Of a DNA stretch of 64,000 nt, positions 48,001 to 62,300 are shown piece by piece. Numbering within the stretch: the first letter of the stretch is position 1; each line of letters starts with the position of its first letter. Position numbers and translations under genes: made by a program. The stretch lies in the NCBI RefSeq assembly GCF_016859285.1, contig NC_053408.1, positions 10,803,213 through 10,867,212 on the forward strand, read 5' to 3'. Below the pieces are notes generated by a model. That model saw only the letters and a program-made list of their open reading frames with translations, made no database searches and was not told where the DNA came from. This DNA comes from Xiphias gladius (lineage: Eukaryota > Chordata > Actinopteri > Istiophoriformes > Xiphiidae).

Positions 48001-48747
48001 TCCTTCACCTCTTCCACATATATTATTACCAATATTACCTGTCTAAGTTACTGTCCTTAAAGTACTATTGATAGATTTTTTTGGCCACTTGGGGGCAGTG
48101 GAACAACCTGTAAATCATTGTACAAAATTGTTACAAACAATTGACTGATTACACATCCAGTGGACACAGATCAACATTTGCATTCATTTGGACACATGTT
48201 TCTAGCCACCAAACATATGCTCTTGATTTGTTATTCACCAGTTCTGTAGAAGGAATATGTGGCTCCGTAGCTACTAAACATTCCACTATGATCACCAGCT
48301 AATAGTCCCTGTTTGTTTGCTGTTTGATTCTGGGCTGGTGGTGCACAGTTGCATCAGATTTTTTTCACTGGAGTGAGCAATACAATAAAGTAAAACAGTA
48401 AAACAGTAAGACAGTGAACGATAACAGTAAAACTGCTGGCTGTAAAACCAAAACAATGAGCCGAAAGACACGTCAACACTCTGAAGAGCTGACAGAAGCT
48501 GCAGAGTTGGGTGACTCACATTAGATGTAGTAATTTGATCCTTTGTTAAAATCAAAAATATTTCTTAGGGCAGCTTAAAATGTTTGTTTGTTAGGTCAGT
48601 TATCCATGTAGGATGACTCTTTCTTACCTGGCTCTTTGACGACAAACAAGATGGACTTGCCACCGGTGTCTTCATAGTACTGGAAACGCTCCACACAATC
48701 ATCCTCATCTTTGTAAGTGCAATTTACAGCATTTGTATCATTGAGCA
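45083..48747 (-). CDS. itgb3: itgb3 exons 13-15: beta-tail, transmembrane helix and cytoplasmic tail
   Basis: Exon 48628-48747 encodes [20 protein letters not shown] of the beta-tail. Exon 45907-46073 encodes the membrane helix (about residues 725-746, ending LIWKLL) and the inner segment [15 protein letters not shown] that clasps the alpha subunit. Exon 45083-45151 encodes NPLY (776-779) and NITY (788-791), the talin and kindlin sites. The protein ends YRGKD, not YRGT as in human, with K780 then Gly where human has Lys-Glu. Confidence 0.95.
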
Positions 48748-51700
48748 CTGCAAGAAAAATTAAGATATAATGGTTCATCAATAAGTCAAGACATTTACCT
48801 CTTTTCTTGTTTTTTGTGTAATGGATACCTCAGATTCTTTATAAAGCAGCCTAGATTTTTTGGTCTTGTTTGTGAGATTTAAACGGAGTTTTGAAATTCT
48901 ATAAAAGATTGCCTTGAAGGCCACTTTTGTAAACTTTATTGACTCATTTTCACTTATTCACTTATTTTTCATTTACATTATCATTTAAGAGCCATTTTTG
49001 GGTGATAACCATTCACTTTATATTAAGACACCCTTTATAAAGTGTTTAGCAGCTGTAACTGATGACTTTATCAAGGGATTAATAAAGTCTGCTTTGACTT
49101 TTTTGCAAGCTTTAAAGCGAGAATATGTAATTTTTGAAATATGAAAACACTCATTCCTCCTCTTACAAATAAAAACTTACATTTATAAGCAATAAAACTC
49201 ACTGTTGCTAAACTCAGTTAACTTTAGCTACCATAAGCTACTTGTCATACCAGACAACACAAGTCTGTAGCAGCAAACCCCCTAAAGGTACTAACATCAG
49301 CAAACATTAGGATGATATTGCTATTTAACTTACATTACTGAGTCAATTCGCAGAATTTATAACTTCTTTTTAGTGTGTTACACAACTACACCTTTTTTTG
49401 CATTTACGATTTTCCGGTAGCTGCCATAGTTTCTGCTGTTTAACAAAAGATACACAGGACTCCTTTAACCTGCCACAAAATTATAACCCAATACTTGTTC
49501 TTATTATTACTTATTAATAATTAGTTAATAGTAATTTTGTATTTATTTTTTATTAATTATTTATTAATATTTATCATGCCATTAGCTACTACTTATAAAT
49601 ACTTTATGAGCAATGATTTATTAGAAAGTGGTACCAACATTCAAAGTGTTATTTTCTTGGTAGGAGTTTTGGTCATCTGAACATCTCACCTATTTCATCC
49701 ACTAGCTCAATTTCATCCTTGCAAATTCGAGAGCAGGTCTTGTCCTCAAACAGCTTGCCCCTCTTGAAGTGCTTACACTCCACACACTCCCTTTACGAAG
49801 AAAAACATAGGTCATAAGTTCATGTCATTAGCTTTCTGGATATATAAAAATGACAACTCTATGTGCAAGCTCCTCTGTATGCAGACTCACTTCTTCATGG
49901 TACAGGCGTCAGGGCAGGTGGGGCACTTGTCACACGTGGCCCCGTACGCACCGGGTTGGGTGCACTCACAGACCCCGCACACACACTGGCCCCTACCACT
50001 GCACAGCAGACCCAGGTGGGACATACAGGTGTCAGTACGTCTGGAGCAGTTACAGTTCTCACCCTGCCAGTCCGGTGCACACTGGCAGAAGCCACAGTTA
50101 CAGATACCATGGCCTGGGAGGGAAGAAGGGATAGGGAAAGAAAACTAAAACTGTAATAGATGGTTGATATCAAAACCATAACTACTTAATCATGTTCCCA
50201 ACATTCACCCTTGAATGTTTAAACTTAACATTTTTTTCTGCAAGATTTATGCACTTATTTGGTACGTGCTTGGTCAAGTTCTTCAATGAAATTATATCAC
50301 ACTTACATTGAGTATTGAAACACAATTTTTACATGGTTCATCCTGATATATTTGCTATCTTGACTGACCTTGGGATCCTGACTTGAATTCGAAATCAAGT
50401 TTTGCAGGTTTGACAGCACCTTTTTGCACAAAATGAGTACGTGGTGATAAACCCACCAAAATGTCTGTGGAGTTGAGGAGGTTAATGAATTAGCGTCAAC
50501 ATAAACTTTTCCCTGACAGACAACGCTACTATTACACTGTTTACTGGTATAACTTCCATTTCCACAGACGTAGGGGTGGTATTTAGCAAAAGAGGAATCG
50601 GATAAACAATAAAGGAGACGACAATGTGGCCAAGCCGAATTCTGGATGAGATGGTAGTTGGGAAAGAGGGAGGAACATGGCCGTAGTGCTTAGTGGTTGA
50701 CACGACTGTAATTTTATTTGCTGTGCATCATTCATTTTAGACAACCTACGTTTGATATATTCAGTATCAGCTTGCTCTAACTCTCATAATTAAAAGCTAT
50801 ATGATGTCTACACAGAGTGAAACATTTAATCCCAAGACTTGATGTCTTTATGGCTTCATCACTCCAAAAACGAAAATATTATGCTACAAATTTCCCCAAA
50901 ACTCAGCCTGACACATAGGTTATCTTTGCCAGTTTTTGGAACTTCACTAAAATTGTGTGGGTTTCAACAATGTTTGGGCGTTAAGCTTGGTGCGGTTTGT
51001 TAAGGGGTTATAAGTAAATTTACCACAAGCCTTTGTCTTAGTCTTCTCTACTTTCCTGTTGCAATGATGTGGTTTAACTTTATTTGAGGGTTCCACTCAA
51101 TGTTGAGGAATTTATACAATCAATATTCAAAATTCATGCTGGCCTTGTTAAAGTCCAGCTCAAACACTAACAGTGTGTTTACATCCATTCCAAATTTTAC
51201 AGGTCTTTTTATCTTTGGCTTTGGAAACTCTTGATGTTTGCTCCTTAACACTGGAAAGCAGAAGTGGTAATTCATGTTTCTGCAAATATTAGACACCTAA
51301 AACCCATTTCATTTTGTGCCTGTGCTGTCTGCAGGACTTTTATTTTTGGTTGCATGATTCAGTGCATGTGTTGGTGAGTTTGTGCGCATTGGTTTGTTGT
51401 TTTTCCACGTATCTGTGTGTATATGAGCATGCTTCCAATAAGAGAATGACACTGGAGAAAACATTGTGGTCTATCGCTGCCAAACAATGCTCAGATAAAC
51501 AATGAGACAGGAAGCTCCTCGGAGCAGTCTGACTGGATAAAAGATGATCCATGAAGAAACTGTCATTACTGCTTCACCACAGGACCGCTGGGTTTTATTT
51601 AGACCATCCTGCGGAAAAGAAGAATGGTCCTTGCACTGAATCAGGTATTTCAACACAACAGCAGACCATGTTCTACATACAGAACATTTCTAGTACTCTC

Positions 51701-53355
51701 CCACTAGGTCCTTTTTCTGCCCAAACATGGGTTTATTTTTAGCCTTATTACACCACACCAGCCATTGAGTAAGCGGAAAGGTATTTTAATGTTAATCTAT
51801 GGGCTTTGGGGAATACAGCAAAACATTTCTCTGTGAGAGAAGCAAGGGGGGTGGGTGAATGATATATGAGCTCTGATGATGTGATGAGGCATGAGGCAAA
51901 AAAGCAGTCTCTGCAAAAACTTGGCGTAATGCAATTAACAACGCTCAATTAAAATATCTCCGGAGCAATCTCATTAATTGTCAATGTGTTTTAGCTACTT
52001 TTAACACAACAAAGAGGAATTGCCTCAATAATGTAGAACACTTGTGACAGAAGCCTGTAAATTTAGACTCCATGATCCATATTCTTTGTACTGTATGCAG
52101 GCAGTTTTGCCCTTTAGTTCCCATTCTCTCTTTGTGTCTCTTGTTTTTCTCTGACATTTTAATCCTGACATCTTTAGCAGAACAGTTTGAAATTTAGGGA
52201 ATTTACTTTTGGAGAGTTAGATGAGGAGACCAGTACCACTTTCATGCTTGTGCCTCAACTATGGATGGAGTCAGGAGGTGATTAGCTTAGCTAGCACAAA
52301 AACTAGATGCAGGGAGAAACACCTAGCTTGGCTCTCTCCAAAGCTGTTGTTTTTACAAGTTTTGAGTACAGATTAAACAAAAGGAGAAAAAATGTACTAA
52401 TAACTAAGCTTTAGTAGTGCTGGCTGGTGTATTTGTGATATTTGGACAGAGCCATACTAGCCGTTTCCCTTGCTTCCAGTCTTTATGCTAAACTAGCTCC
52501 ATATTTGTGCTACATCCATTCGTTGTTGGCATAAGGACAACCTCCCATTATTCTCACTTGGGAACATTCATACATTATCCAAAGATCGTTACCCCACTGC
52601 TAACTTTGTAGTCACACCAGTTGCTAAGTGGGAGATACTGTAGCTGTCAGATTGCCCCGATATCTCCGACCACAGCGCAGAGGCTGGCGTGAACAGTTTT
52701 TTCTCACTTGGCAGCTCATAAATACAGCCTGAATCATATGACTTGACTTGCATTAACAACATGAAAGTGGTATCAATCCTCTCGCTCTCAGCAAGAAAAG
52801 CGATAAATCATTCTTAAAATGTCAAACTCTTCTCTTTGATCTCTCTAAGGAGGTAGATTCAAAAATCATCAGGTATTAAATGAGGGACAAAAAGTATCCC
52901 TCTATTGTTGGTGGGATTTCTTGCAAGAATGTAATACATGTATAACTTCTGTCAGTAGTGAAAGCAAATGAACTGCTATCAGTAAAAGTCTAATGCTTAC
53001 TTTACACAGCTAATCCCAGGCTAAAAAGTCCCTCATAAGATCCCAAATACAAGCCACGGTGTAACATCATGTGTTTTGAATTGATGACATATTGTCTCTT
53101 TCGAAACACTAAAAGAGGAGGAGGATCATGACACTCTGAGTTAAAGGTCTTAACAAACCAACCAAACACAAACTCATTCCCATTGTTTAAAAGTCTCAAC
53201 CGCAACAGAGAAACGTGAGAGTCCTCTCTGACCCTAGAGAGCTACCGTCTAACTTGAAAATACTTTCTTTGTGCATAAATCCTATTGAACTCTGTGGTAC
53301 AAAAGCTTGGCTTGGCTGACACAAACATACAACCTGAGCATGCACACACACACAA

Positions 53356-53386
<31 letters not shown>

Positions 53387-56300
53387 TGTCACACCATATG
53401 TTTATTGTGAATGGAGCCCAAGCCCCGGACAGAAAGGAGCGTTATTTTTGTATGTAATTCTTCCCATATGAGGTGGGTGGCAAGTCGGTGTGGTGACTGG
53501 GACTACCAACCTTGGCTGCAAAGGTACTCAGATTCTCTGAAACTCTGCCACAGACACACACAATGTCTATGACAAGCCATTTTAACCTCACCACCTTTCA
53601 GTTCTGCTCATGTTTTGTGGTGTGGGATGCGAGAATAAGGGAAAAGAAACAGTTTAACATTATGCCAAAGTTCCCTTGTTCCAGCTTCACCGATGTGAGG
53701 AGCTGGTGGTTTCGTCAGTCTTCCTACAACTGTAAACCGAACATCTTTGGGTTAGAAAAAAACGGCCATTTGACAAAGTCACCCTGTGATGGGCATTTTT
53801 CACTATTTTCTGACATCTTATATACAAAACAAATAATCACATAATCACGAAAATAACTGGGAGATTAATCGATAATGAAAATGATCATTAGTTCCAGTCC
53901 TAGTTTTCAATTAGAGTTCTGTCAGTTGACTAATCTATTGATCAGCTTACTGGATCAGCCCTGCTCATTCGGCTTAAGATGCTCGAGCAAATTAACACAA
54001 GAACATAAGAAATTTGAACCTCTTTCTCATTTTAGCTCATAAGATCTTACCTGAGCAGAGTTCCCCCTTGTAGCGCAGGCAATTGAAGTCATCACACTCG
54101 CACAGCTTGCCCCAGACTTTCCCAAAGTCACTGCTGTGGCACACACACTGGCCGCACACACAGTCTCCGCGGCCGCTGCAGACGGCAGAGTGCAGCCCTC
54201 CAGAGCCTGCGGGTCCACTGCAGTGGTCTTGCTCTGTGGGATTATAGTCGCCCTCTGCACACTCACAGTGCGGCCCCAGGCGACCCGGGTGGCACAGGCA
54301 GATGCCACACTCATAGGTGCCGTTGCCGTGGTTGCAAATGGGGCTGTTGGGCTGGGCTTTGGCCTGGCACTTGCAGTCGCACTCAAAGGTGACGGTGATG
54401 GAGAGGGAGTCCTTGAAGCCCACAGGCTTAATAATGAAGGTTTTCTTCTTTTGTTTGGGGCAACCACGAGCCCTGGCCTCCACACTGAAAGAGACCTGGG
54501 TGAGAGGAGGGGATTGGAATTGTATGATGTACTTGGTTCAAACAAATACTTCTTTCAAGAGGAAGAATACTTCTTTTTCCAGTTTCTTTTTTTTCTAACT
54601 TCTTTTCTCTAATTTTCAGCATTATCTAATCACTGTTGGCAGAAACAGCACAAAGATGTGACACAGAGAATGCCTCCATATGTATTTCGTCAAAGTAATT
54701 GTTCATCAGCACTGCATCCAAATCTGGTAAATGTCCAAAAGAGGGCAGTTCCTACATCTGGTGAAACAGCCATATATGGAAGAAATAAGAGGAGCTGAAG
54801 CAGAGAGAAAGAAATTTGTGGAGGCCAAAAAATGTCACCTGGAGTGAGGAGAGAACAAGGAAAAGAGCCAAAGAAGCTGTGATAAAGAAAAAATGAAAAA
54901 GAGGGATAGAGAAAGAACTCTTTAAGCAGACAATTTGCTCTAAATGGAGTTGGCAGAAGAAGTACGGAAAGACATGAAAACATCAACTAAGAAAGACAAG
55001 TTCAGAGACAGTGCTGATCCACATCTTTCCATCATCTGAAAAATGGGAAAATCCCAAATTAAAAACGCGTTGATAGCAGCAAGAAGGGAAATGGAAAGAG
55101 ACCAAAAGGCGATGAAAAATAGTACTTGGAACTAACTACCATGTTAATTTTAGAATCAAGACATGATTAAAGCCACTAGTGCCTTGGTTTTTCTAAATCC
55201 CCAGAGATGGGACAGGTCATTTAAAAAGTTGGCATGAGAACTGTTAATATTGTTTTCAGGCAGTGCAAACTGTTACCATACTGTGTAAATACAGTAACCC
55301 ATTTAGCCTATCGTGTCCTTAAATCTAAATTTCTTTAAAAAAAGTTTCATCTGCTCAATAGGATGCTATTATTGCACCTATTTTATTATGCAAACAAATT
55401 TATTTGACGGAAATTTATTAAAAACAGTGTAAATTAATTTATACTTGTGAAGTTATCTGTGAATCTTGAATGTGAGAAATGTCTGCATTTTCAAGAAGAT
55501 TAATTTTCTTAATCACAGAACAAGGTATTTCCATTTTTCCATATCGGATTAAAATGTAGCCACACTGCACTTTTTCTTCTAGGCTGAATATTGATATAGG
55601 TTTTTAGTATCGGGATATATTTATAGATACCTCTCTTTTTTAGAGACTAAACTGACCGTATCTCCTATTTTGAGTCCAGAGCAGGACTTAAGGCCAGGGA
55701 TGACCTCTCCATTCAGACAGGTGGCATTAAAGGACAAGGACAGCTCCTCTGGGACGCCCTGGAGCTCCAGCTCCACTTTGGAACGGATTTTCTGGCAACA
55801 CCAACAAAAGAAAATAGCATAAAACAGCTACACGTGGAAGGGTGAGTATACAGACTCTTATCATAAGGGCCAAAATCACGTTGGGTTTCAAAAAATATGT
55901 TTTTATTACAAGTAAATTATAATAATTTGTATACACAACACATTTAATCTCCTTCTCTAATTACATGTAGGCCGAACAGTGTTTATTTGGGTGTACAGAC
56001 ACAAAAGTGCACACATTAACACACATGCTTGTATGTGCACCTGTAAAAACACCAAAGTTACAGCCAGGATTGATAATAAAATTTCTACTAAGACTCTGGC
56101 TCGACTGCGTGTATGACTCAGACACAGTGGGTGTGCGTCAACACACACATGTCATCCCCTAAAACACTGTCTGGTCTAGGGTGTGTGTGTGTGTGTGTGT
56201 GTGTGTGCGTAAAACACTTACAGCGTAGGCCTTCAGTATGAGCTGAATGACGTTGCCCGAGTCATTGGACAGTGTTCCTACTGTGGTGCCAGGAATCAGC

Positions 56301-59300
56301 TCGCTATAGTTCTACGAGACAGAGAGACAGACAGACTTGAAGACTGTTGTCATCCTACTCTGTCGGTGAAACTATTTACAAACTATTAATAGTCACTAAT
56401 GTATCATCAGTTACCAATATATATAAAATACACTCCTCAATACCTGTCGAACATTGTAATATAATGTACCTCCATATTAGTCAAAAAAGTAAAACCTTCA
56501 TGTCAAATGATGATTAAAAACCCTAATGTATATTTATTACTTTAAAGAATATTTTTGCTGATGATATAATAAAAATAAAACATATAAACATATAGTGATA
56601 GGATAGTTCATATTTACCTTCTTATGATTTATGAAATTATTATTATTATGACATTTTCTGTCAATAAAAAGTTTTACCACATATTAAATAATTTGTTCCA
56701 GATTGTTAATAACGTGTTAATACATTATCCAGGAATTTATAACATTAATAGATTTTTTAAATTAAGTCTTTTTCTTTCGTTGGAGATAATGACAGGAAAA
56801 AGCACAAGTACAAAAAGAGCTCCTGACCTGGTACAGAGGAACCACAGGATTGGTGACAGCAAAGATGAGGTTGATATTGTTCTCCGACATCTTCTCTGTG
56901 ATCAGGGCAAGAGATGGGTAATCCTGTGAGACGAAACGAGGAGGCGCGGTTAGCACATGCCCGCATAAACACTGAAATGTCCCTATTCATACTTTTACTG
57001 GCCTGCATATTTAAATAGTCTTTCATTCTCTCTGCTTCGTCCTTGCTTTGTCGCTGTCTACAGTCGGCGCACCAAACACACACTGACAGTATACACTAAC
57101 CATGGTGGTAGACATGCTGTAAATATTGTCAGAGTTGAGGTGGCACTGCCCATCATTGGGTTGAATGATTCCGGCTAGACGACCATCCAGAGCCACGTGA
57201 GTCTTTGCATCCGAGGTGAAGATCAGGAGATGGGAAGCACCAGGACGCCAGCCGATCTGCTCCTGGTTCCCAACAAACCACATAAGATAATAAAAAAAAT
57301 GTAATCTTTCATTTTAATTAGCACTTTGCTAGACACAGTCATCTACAGCACTTTAATTTCAACTCTGTATTTAATATAGTTCTTCTTTTGGAAATCCAGA
57401 AATATTTATATGTATTTATGTGTGACTGAAGAGAAAAAGAATGTAAAAACGAATCAGAGTTGGGTGTTTGAAACAGTGAGTGTGTATGCACATGCGATCT
57501 GTTTCTCCACCTTGCACACTGCAGCCTGGATGATGGCATCAAAGCCTCCCTCTGGGGCATCTCGGTTCCTGGACACCATCTGCTTCTTCACTTCCTCTGT
57601 GAAGCGGCCTACTTCCTCCGTCAGAGACAGAACGTGTTTGTAGCCAAACTGGGGCAGACATGTCGTGTTAATGCTGTCAATCAAACAGAGATCAGTTTAT
57701 TAGTTTTACTCATCTGAACATCTGTTTAGCCTATATGCCACTGCGAAAAATGTGTGACCTCCCTACTGTCCCAAAAAAATATTTATAATATAGGTCATTA
57801 CAGGGAGGTTTTGAGGGGGTAAATAACTTGGCGTAAAATGAAAAATAATCTAAGTCAGGTTAATTGGGTTTATATATTTATTGCTACATAAATGATTTTA
57901 GTTATAAACTATTTTCTGGTTTTGTTTAGTAGCTAATTGGGATTTTTTTGTGCGTGTGTAAAATTGAAATTTTTTTTTTGTAAGGTACACCAGTTGACAG
58001 TTTGACATTACAGCTCTTTATTTTACCCTACTTCAGTGTCTGGTGCTCCCTGTTCTGACATTTAGGCACAAGACTGCGAGTCTGTACTTTGGCAAAAACT
58101 TAAGCTAAATGCTATAGGCATCGTGATAACATGCTCACAAGACTAACATGGGATTATTTAGCAGGTATAGCCAATGTTCGTGACCACCTTCAACATCTAA
58201 GTATAGCATGTTAGCATGCTAACATATGCTAATCAACACTAAACACAAAGTGCAACTGAGGCTGATGGAAAAGTCATTGGTTTAGTAGTTTAAAAACCAC
58301 AAAAGTTAATATAATAGTAGCACCATAGGAAAATTGATGAGATCACCAAAGTCAATAGGACACATCATCTGGGAACCACAAATGTGTTTAAAATTTTGCG
58401 CAAATCCATCAATTAGCTGCTGAGTTATTTTGGACTAAACTGGTGGACTGACCGACTGACATTGCCATAGCTAGCCCTGCCACTAGCATAGCTAAAAAAT
58501 GTGAAACAGTTCAAAAACAGTTCAAAACAATATATATATATATACACACATGATATATTTAGAGTTGTTTCTCCTCTTCATCATTTAGTTAAAAAAAGCT
58601 CTGTGCACCGCCAATCAACCCCTCTTTCTCTCTGTATTGTACACCACTAGACCGAAACTCTCCACTTGTCTTATCTTTTATCCAAACATTCCTGGAGGCT
58701 GGATATCGGCAGACTGTGTGGAAGCGGGAGTGTGTGAGTGACCCCAGGGGGAGCTTAACTAACCAAAATCCATCACAGAAGTCGCCTTCGGACGGGGTTA
58801 AAGCGTCTCACATCGGGACGCTGTTAGTCGCCGAGAGGAAGATTTACCTGCGGCGGATTCAGAGCAGCTGACCCAGCACTAGGGAGCCACTGTAAGCCTT
58901 TAACAAGTGCTGTGACGCTGAGCCTGCCTGCATTTTTACTGAGCAACGCTGTGTTTAAAGGTGTCCTCACTAAACTGACATCATCTGTATAATGAAGCCA
59001 CCTTCCACATGCAGACATAAACAGCCACTGAAATCAACACCAGTGGGTCCACATGAGAAACGTAAAACACAGCTAAATCTAAGAATGCAGCCACTAAAAA
59101 AAGAAAATATTCCATTACAATATATGTGTAACAACGAGGGAACAGGTTAAGGAGGCTAATCTTGATGTTCTTGTTGTAATTAAGTGTGGTCAACTTTTTT
59201 TTTTTTTTAAGTAGTTTGACATTTTAGGAAATGTGCTTAGTCACTTTCATTTACATTCTGAACTAATGTCTCGAAAAATAAAGGCAAATTAGCAGCCAAC

Positions 59301-62300
59301 TCAGATAAGTTTCCCTTTTACACTAGAACATTATTAAATATCAGCAAATGTAATTGATATTAGAGGAAATAACACCTAAAATGGGTGTAACTCTGACAAT
59401 AAATTGTTATTTCCTTGAATATTTTTGATCAAAGCTGGATTTAGGTAAGAATGAAGTGCATTGATAATAGCTGGAACTTTGACATTGTTTTCAACTGTAT
59501 TTTTCAAGATGGTCGCATGGCACCAATCAACGAGCACTTTTCAAACTTTAAGCTCTCCTTGCATTTTTTTTTTTCTTTTACCTGTAGCAGGGGTTCTCCA
59601 CAGCCTCTTTGGGGGAGATGTACATGTAAGGCGAGACCGGCTTGTCCACAAAAGCCCCAAAGCCCATGCGGAGGTTGCTGGTGGTGCGGTTCATGGCCTC
59701 GGCCAGGCCTTTGCCCAGCGTCCTCAGGCGGAAGAGGTCGTCATTCATGGAGTAGGAGAGGTCCATGAGGTAGTAGAGATCAACAGGGTAGTCGTCCACC
59801 TGACGCACCTTCACTGTGAAGCGCTGAGCATCATCTGGGAAACGTGATAAAGAAATACCTTTTTTTAAAATATATTTTTACTGGATGTTATTATTATGGG
59901 TCACTTCATTCACTTAGTGGTCATACTACACTTGGATTTAAGCAAGAAACATAGGACAAACAATACAGAGAAAACAGCTTGACTTTGTTCCCATGTCACT
60001 TCCCTCTAAATCAAAACACAATCTCTCTTTACTTCAAGTGCGCTCGAAACTCCACCTTCATCACTTATATATTTACTAAATTGAGAAGCCGACCTGGCCT
60101 GAGGGTAATGTGGAGTCTCTGGGGTTTGATCTGAGTGACGTTTTGTGTGGCCCCCGCTGCCTTGTTGCTGAGTGGCCGGTCCTCGATCACCTGCAGTTTG
60201 CTGGTTGGAGACTCCAGAGCTGACGGAGCACAGCCCGCTGCCACCAGGTTACTCTTCAGGTCACAGCGGGAAGAACTGGCAACTCCCTGGCCAAAGTCCT
60301 GACAGAGAAACGAAATCATTTTTCAGAAAAAAAGCTGCCTCCTCACTGGTTTGGAAGTACTTTAATTTGTCAAACAGTTGTTTATTTTCAGAATTCCCAT
60401 CTGTAATAATGCTGTGTAGAGAGAGAAGGGCATATTGGATTCATCTGAAAGTTAAATTGTAATGAAAAATTCCAGAAGTGGTATAACATTATGTTTCTAT
60501 TAAACGATTTCCTGGAATGAAGAAAGAGTCCAACATCTCTTGAGCAAACTCTGGATTTAAAGGCAAATTCCACCTTAAATTAAAATGAACATTCCTATTT
60601 GAACGTCCTCATATATTTCAACCAGTGCTTGTGAACACAAAGAAGCAGAGAACTCAGGCTGAAGTCATCCTGAGAAAATTCTCCCCTTGAATGGAAGGGT
60701 TGAGTTCACTAACAGACTTTCAACAGTTTTGCCATATTAAATCATTACACACGTTAAAGTTTGAACCAGAAAATGTGACTCTATCCCCATGCAGTCACAG
60801 GAGGCCAGTCACTGTGCCTTAAGTGCCAGGAATCAAAATAAAAACCCGAACACAAGTGCAATGAGTTTTGGGTGGATTTGACTTTTTTCTAAAAAAGCGA
60901 TCAAATAAAATCAATCAAGATATACATCTGCATGCACTCTTCTCAACCAGATTACTTGGCTGATGAGGAGATTTGTACCAGCCTGCACCGGCGGAAAGCT
61001 CATTGCCTAAATGAAGTGAAGTGGAAAAGAGACCTACCTCCTGGAAGCACCACGCACAGCTGGGGTGCACAGCCAGACATTGCTTGCATGTGCTGGCTCC
61101 TCTGGAGGTGCAGACGTTTGAAGCTGGAACCAAAAGAAAAATGATATTTCCAAAAGTGCAGTTTACTGGTAATGTCCGCCTCACGTGACGGACATCTGTC
61201 GTACCATATTGTGAATTCTCTTAAAACTGTGTCTGTTTAAATTAAATCCATAATATGATGACTTTTGGATGTGACACCAGAATTGGTTTATTTTTCGACT
61301 ACAAAGAATTTGATTAAGAAAATTAAATCATTAGAACCACACTGAATTGCATTTTGGCAAAATGAAACCTATCAGAGAAGTAATACAGCGGTGGGAAGTA
61401 ACTACGTACATTTACTCAAGTACTGTACTTAAGTACAATTTTGAGCTTCTTTAATTGACAATTTCCATTTTATGCTACTTTATACTTCTACTCCACTACA
61501 TTCAGAGGGAAATGATGTACTTTTTACTTTTTGAACTTGTAGTTACTAGTTACTTTTCAAAACCACATGACATCTTTACACAGCACAAAACCCGCTTACA
61601 AACTATCCAGTATTTCCCAAAACGTTCACAAAAAATTACATCCGTGTAGCAGGAATTTGCTTTGTCTACTTTCCTACCGAGTAATCATCTCACAACCCCG
61701 CAGATTCATCTTGTGACCTTTTGGAGAGGCCTGACCCCTAGATTGGGAATCACTGGACTTCCTGACTGTATATGAAGTAATCAAAACAAGCTAACCGACT
61801 AGGCCAGCTACAACAATGCATTAATTTTTTTTTATTTCTTTTCTTTTGTGCATTAATTTAAGTAATCATTTTGTCAGTCACAGGGGCCAAGTACTTTTGA
61901 TACTTTGATACTACCTCTGTACTTTTACTTAAGTAAACTTTTAGATGCACTTTTACTTGTAATTGAGTAATTTTACATTGCTGTACTGGTACTATTACTT
62001 GAGTAAAGGATTTGAGTCCTTCTTCCATCACTGTGTGTATGATTAAAACTGTTTTCTGTTCTGTACAAACGATAGGTCCCTGTGCATTCCCCCACTGTCT
62101 GAACTTTCTGAATTCTTCCTTGTTGCCACTGACTGAAAAAAGCACTGACACCCTGATCCGGACCTTTTACTAGAACAATTATGTTCTGTCCAAGAGGCAC
62201 TTTGAGAACATCTTTTTAAAGTCTTGGTAGAGTTGAAACCTTGCCTCCAGACCGTCGAAAATACTTCCTCTGAAAATATTCTTGGCTACACGGGCATAAA

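Larger units (their letters stand above)
50114..54050. other. itgb3 intron 10 (3.9 kb)
   Basis: The largest itgb3 intron. It contains a long foldback-type repeat (about 52181-52839) and a CA array (53341-53388). The small open frames have no recognised product. Confidence 0.6.

Noticed and set aside
49822..50156. Three overlapping plus-strand frames
   Set aside because: They are shadows of the Cys-rich itgb3 exon 49891-50113 on the other strand.
54136..54612. 158-aa plus-strand frame
   Set aside because: It is antisense to the 445-bp itgb3 EGF exon.
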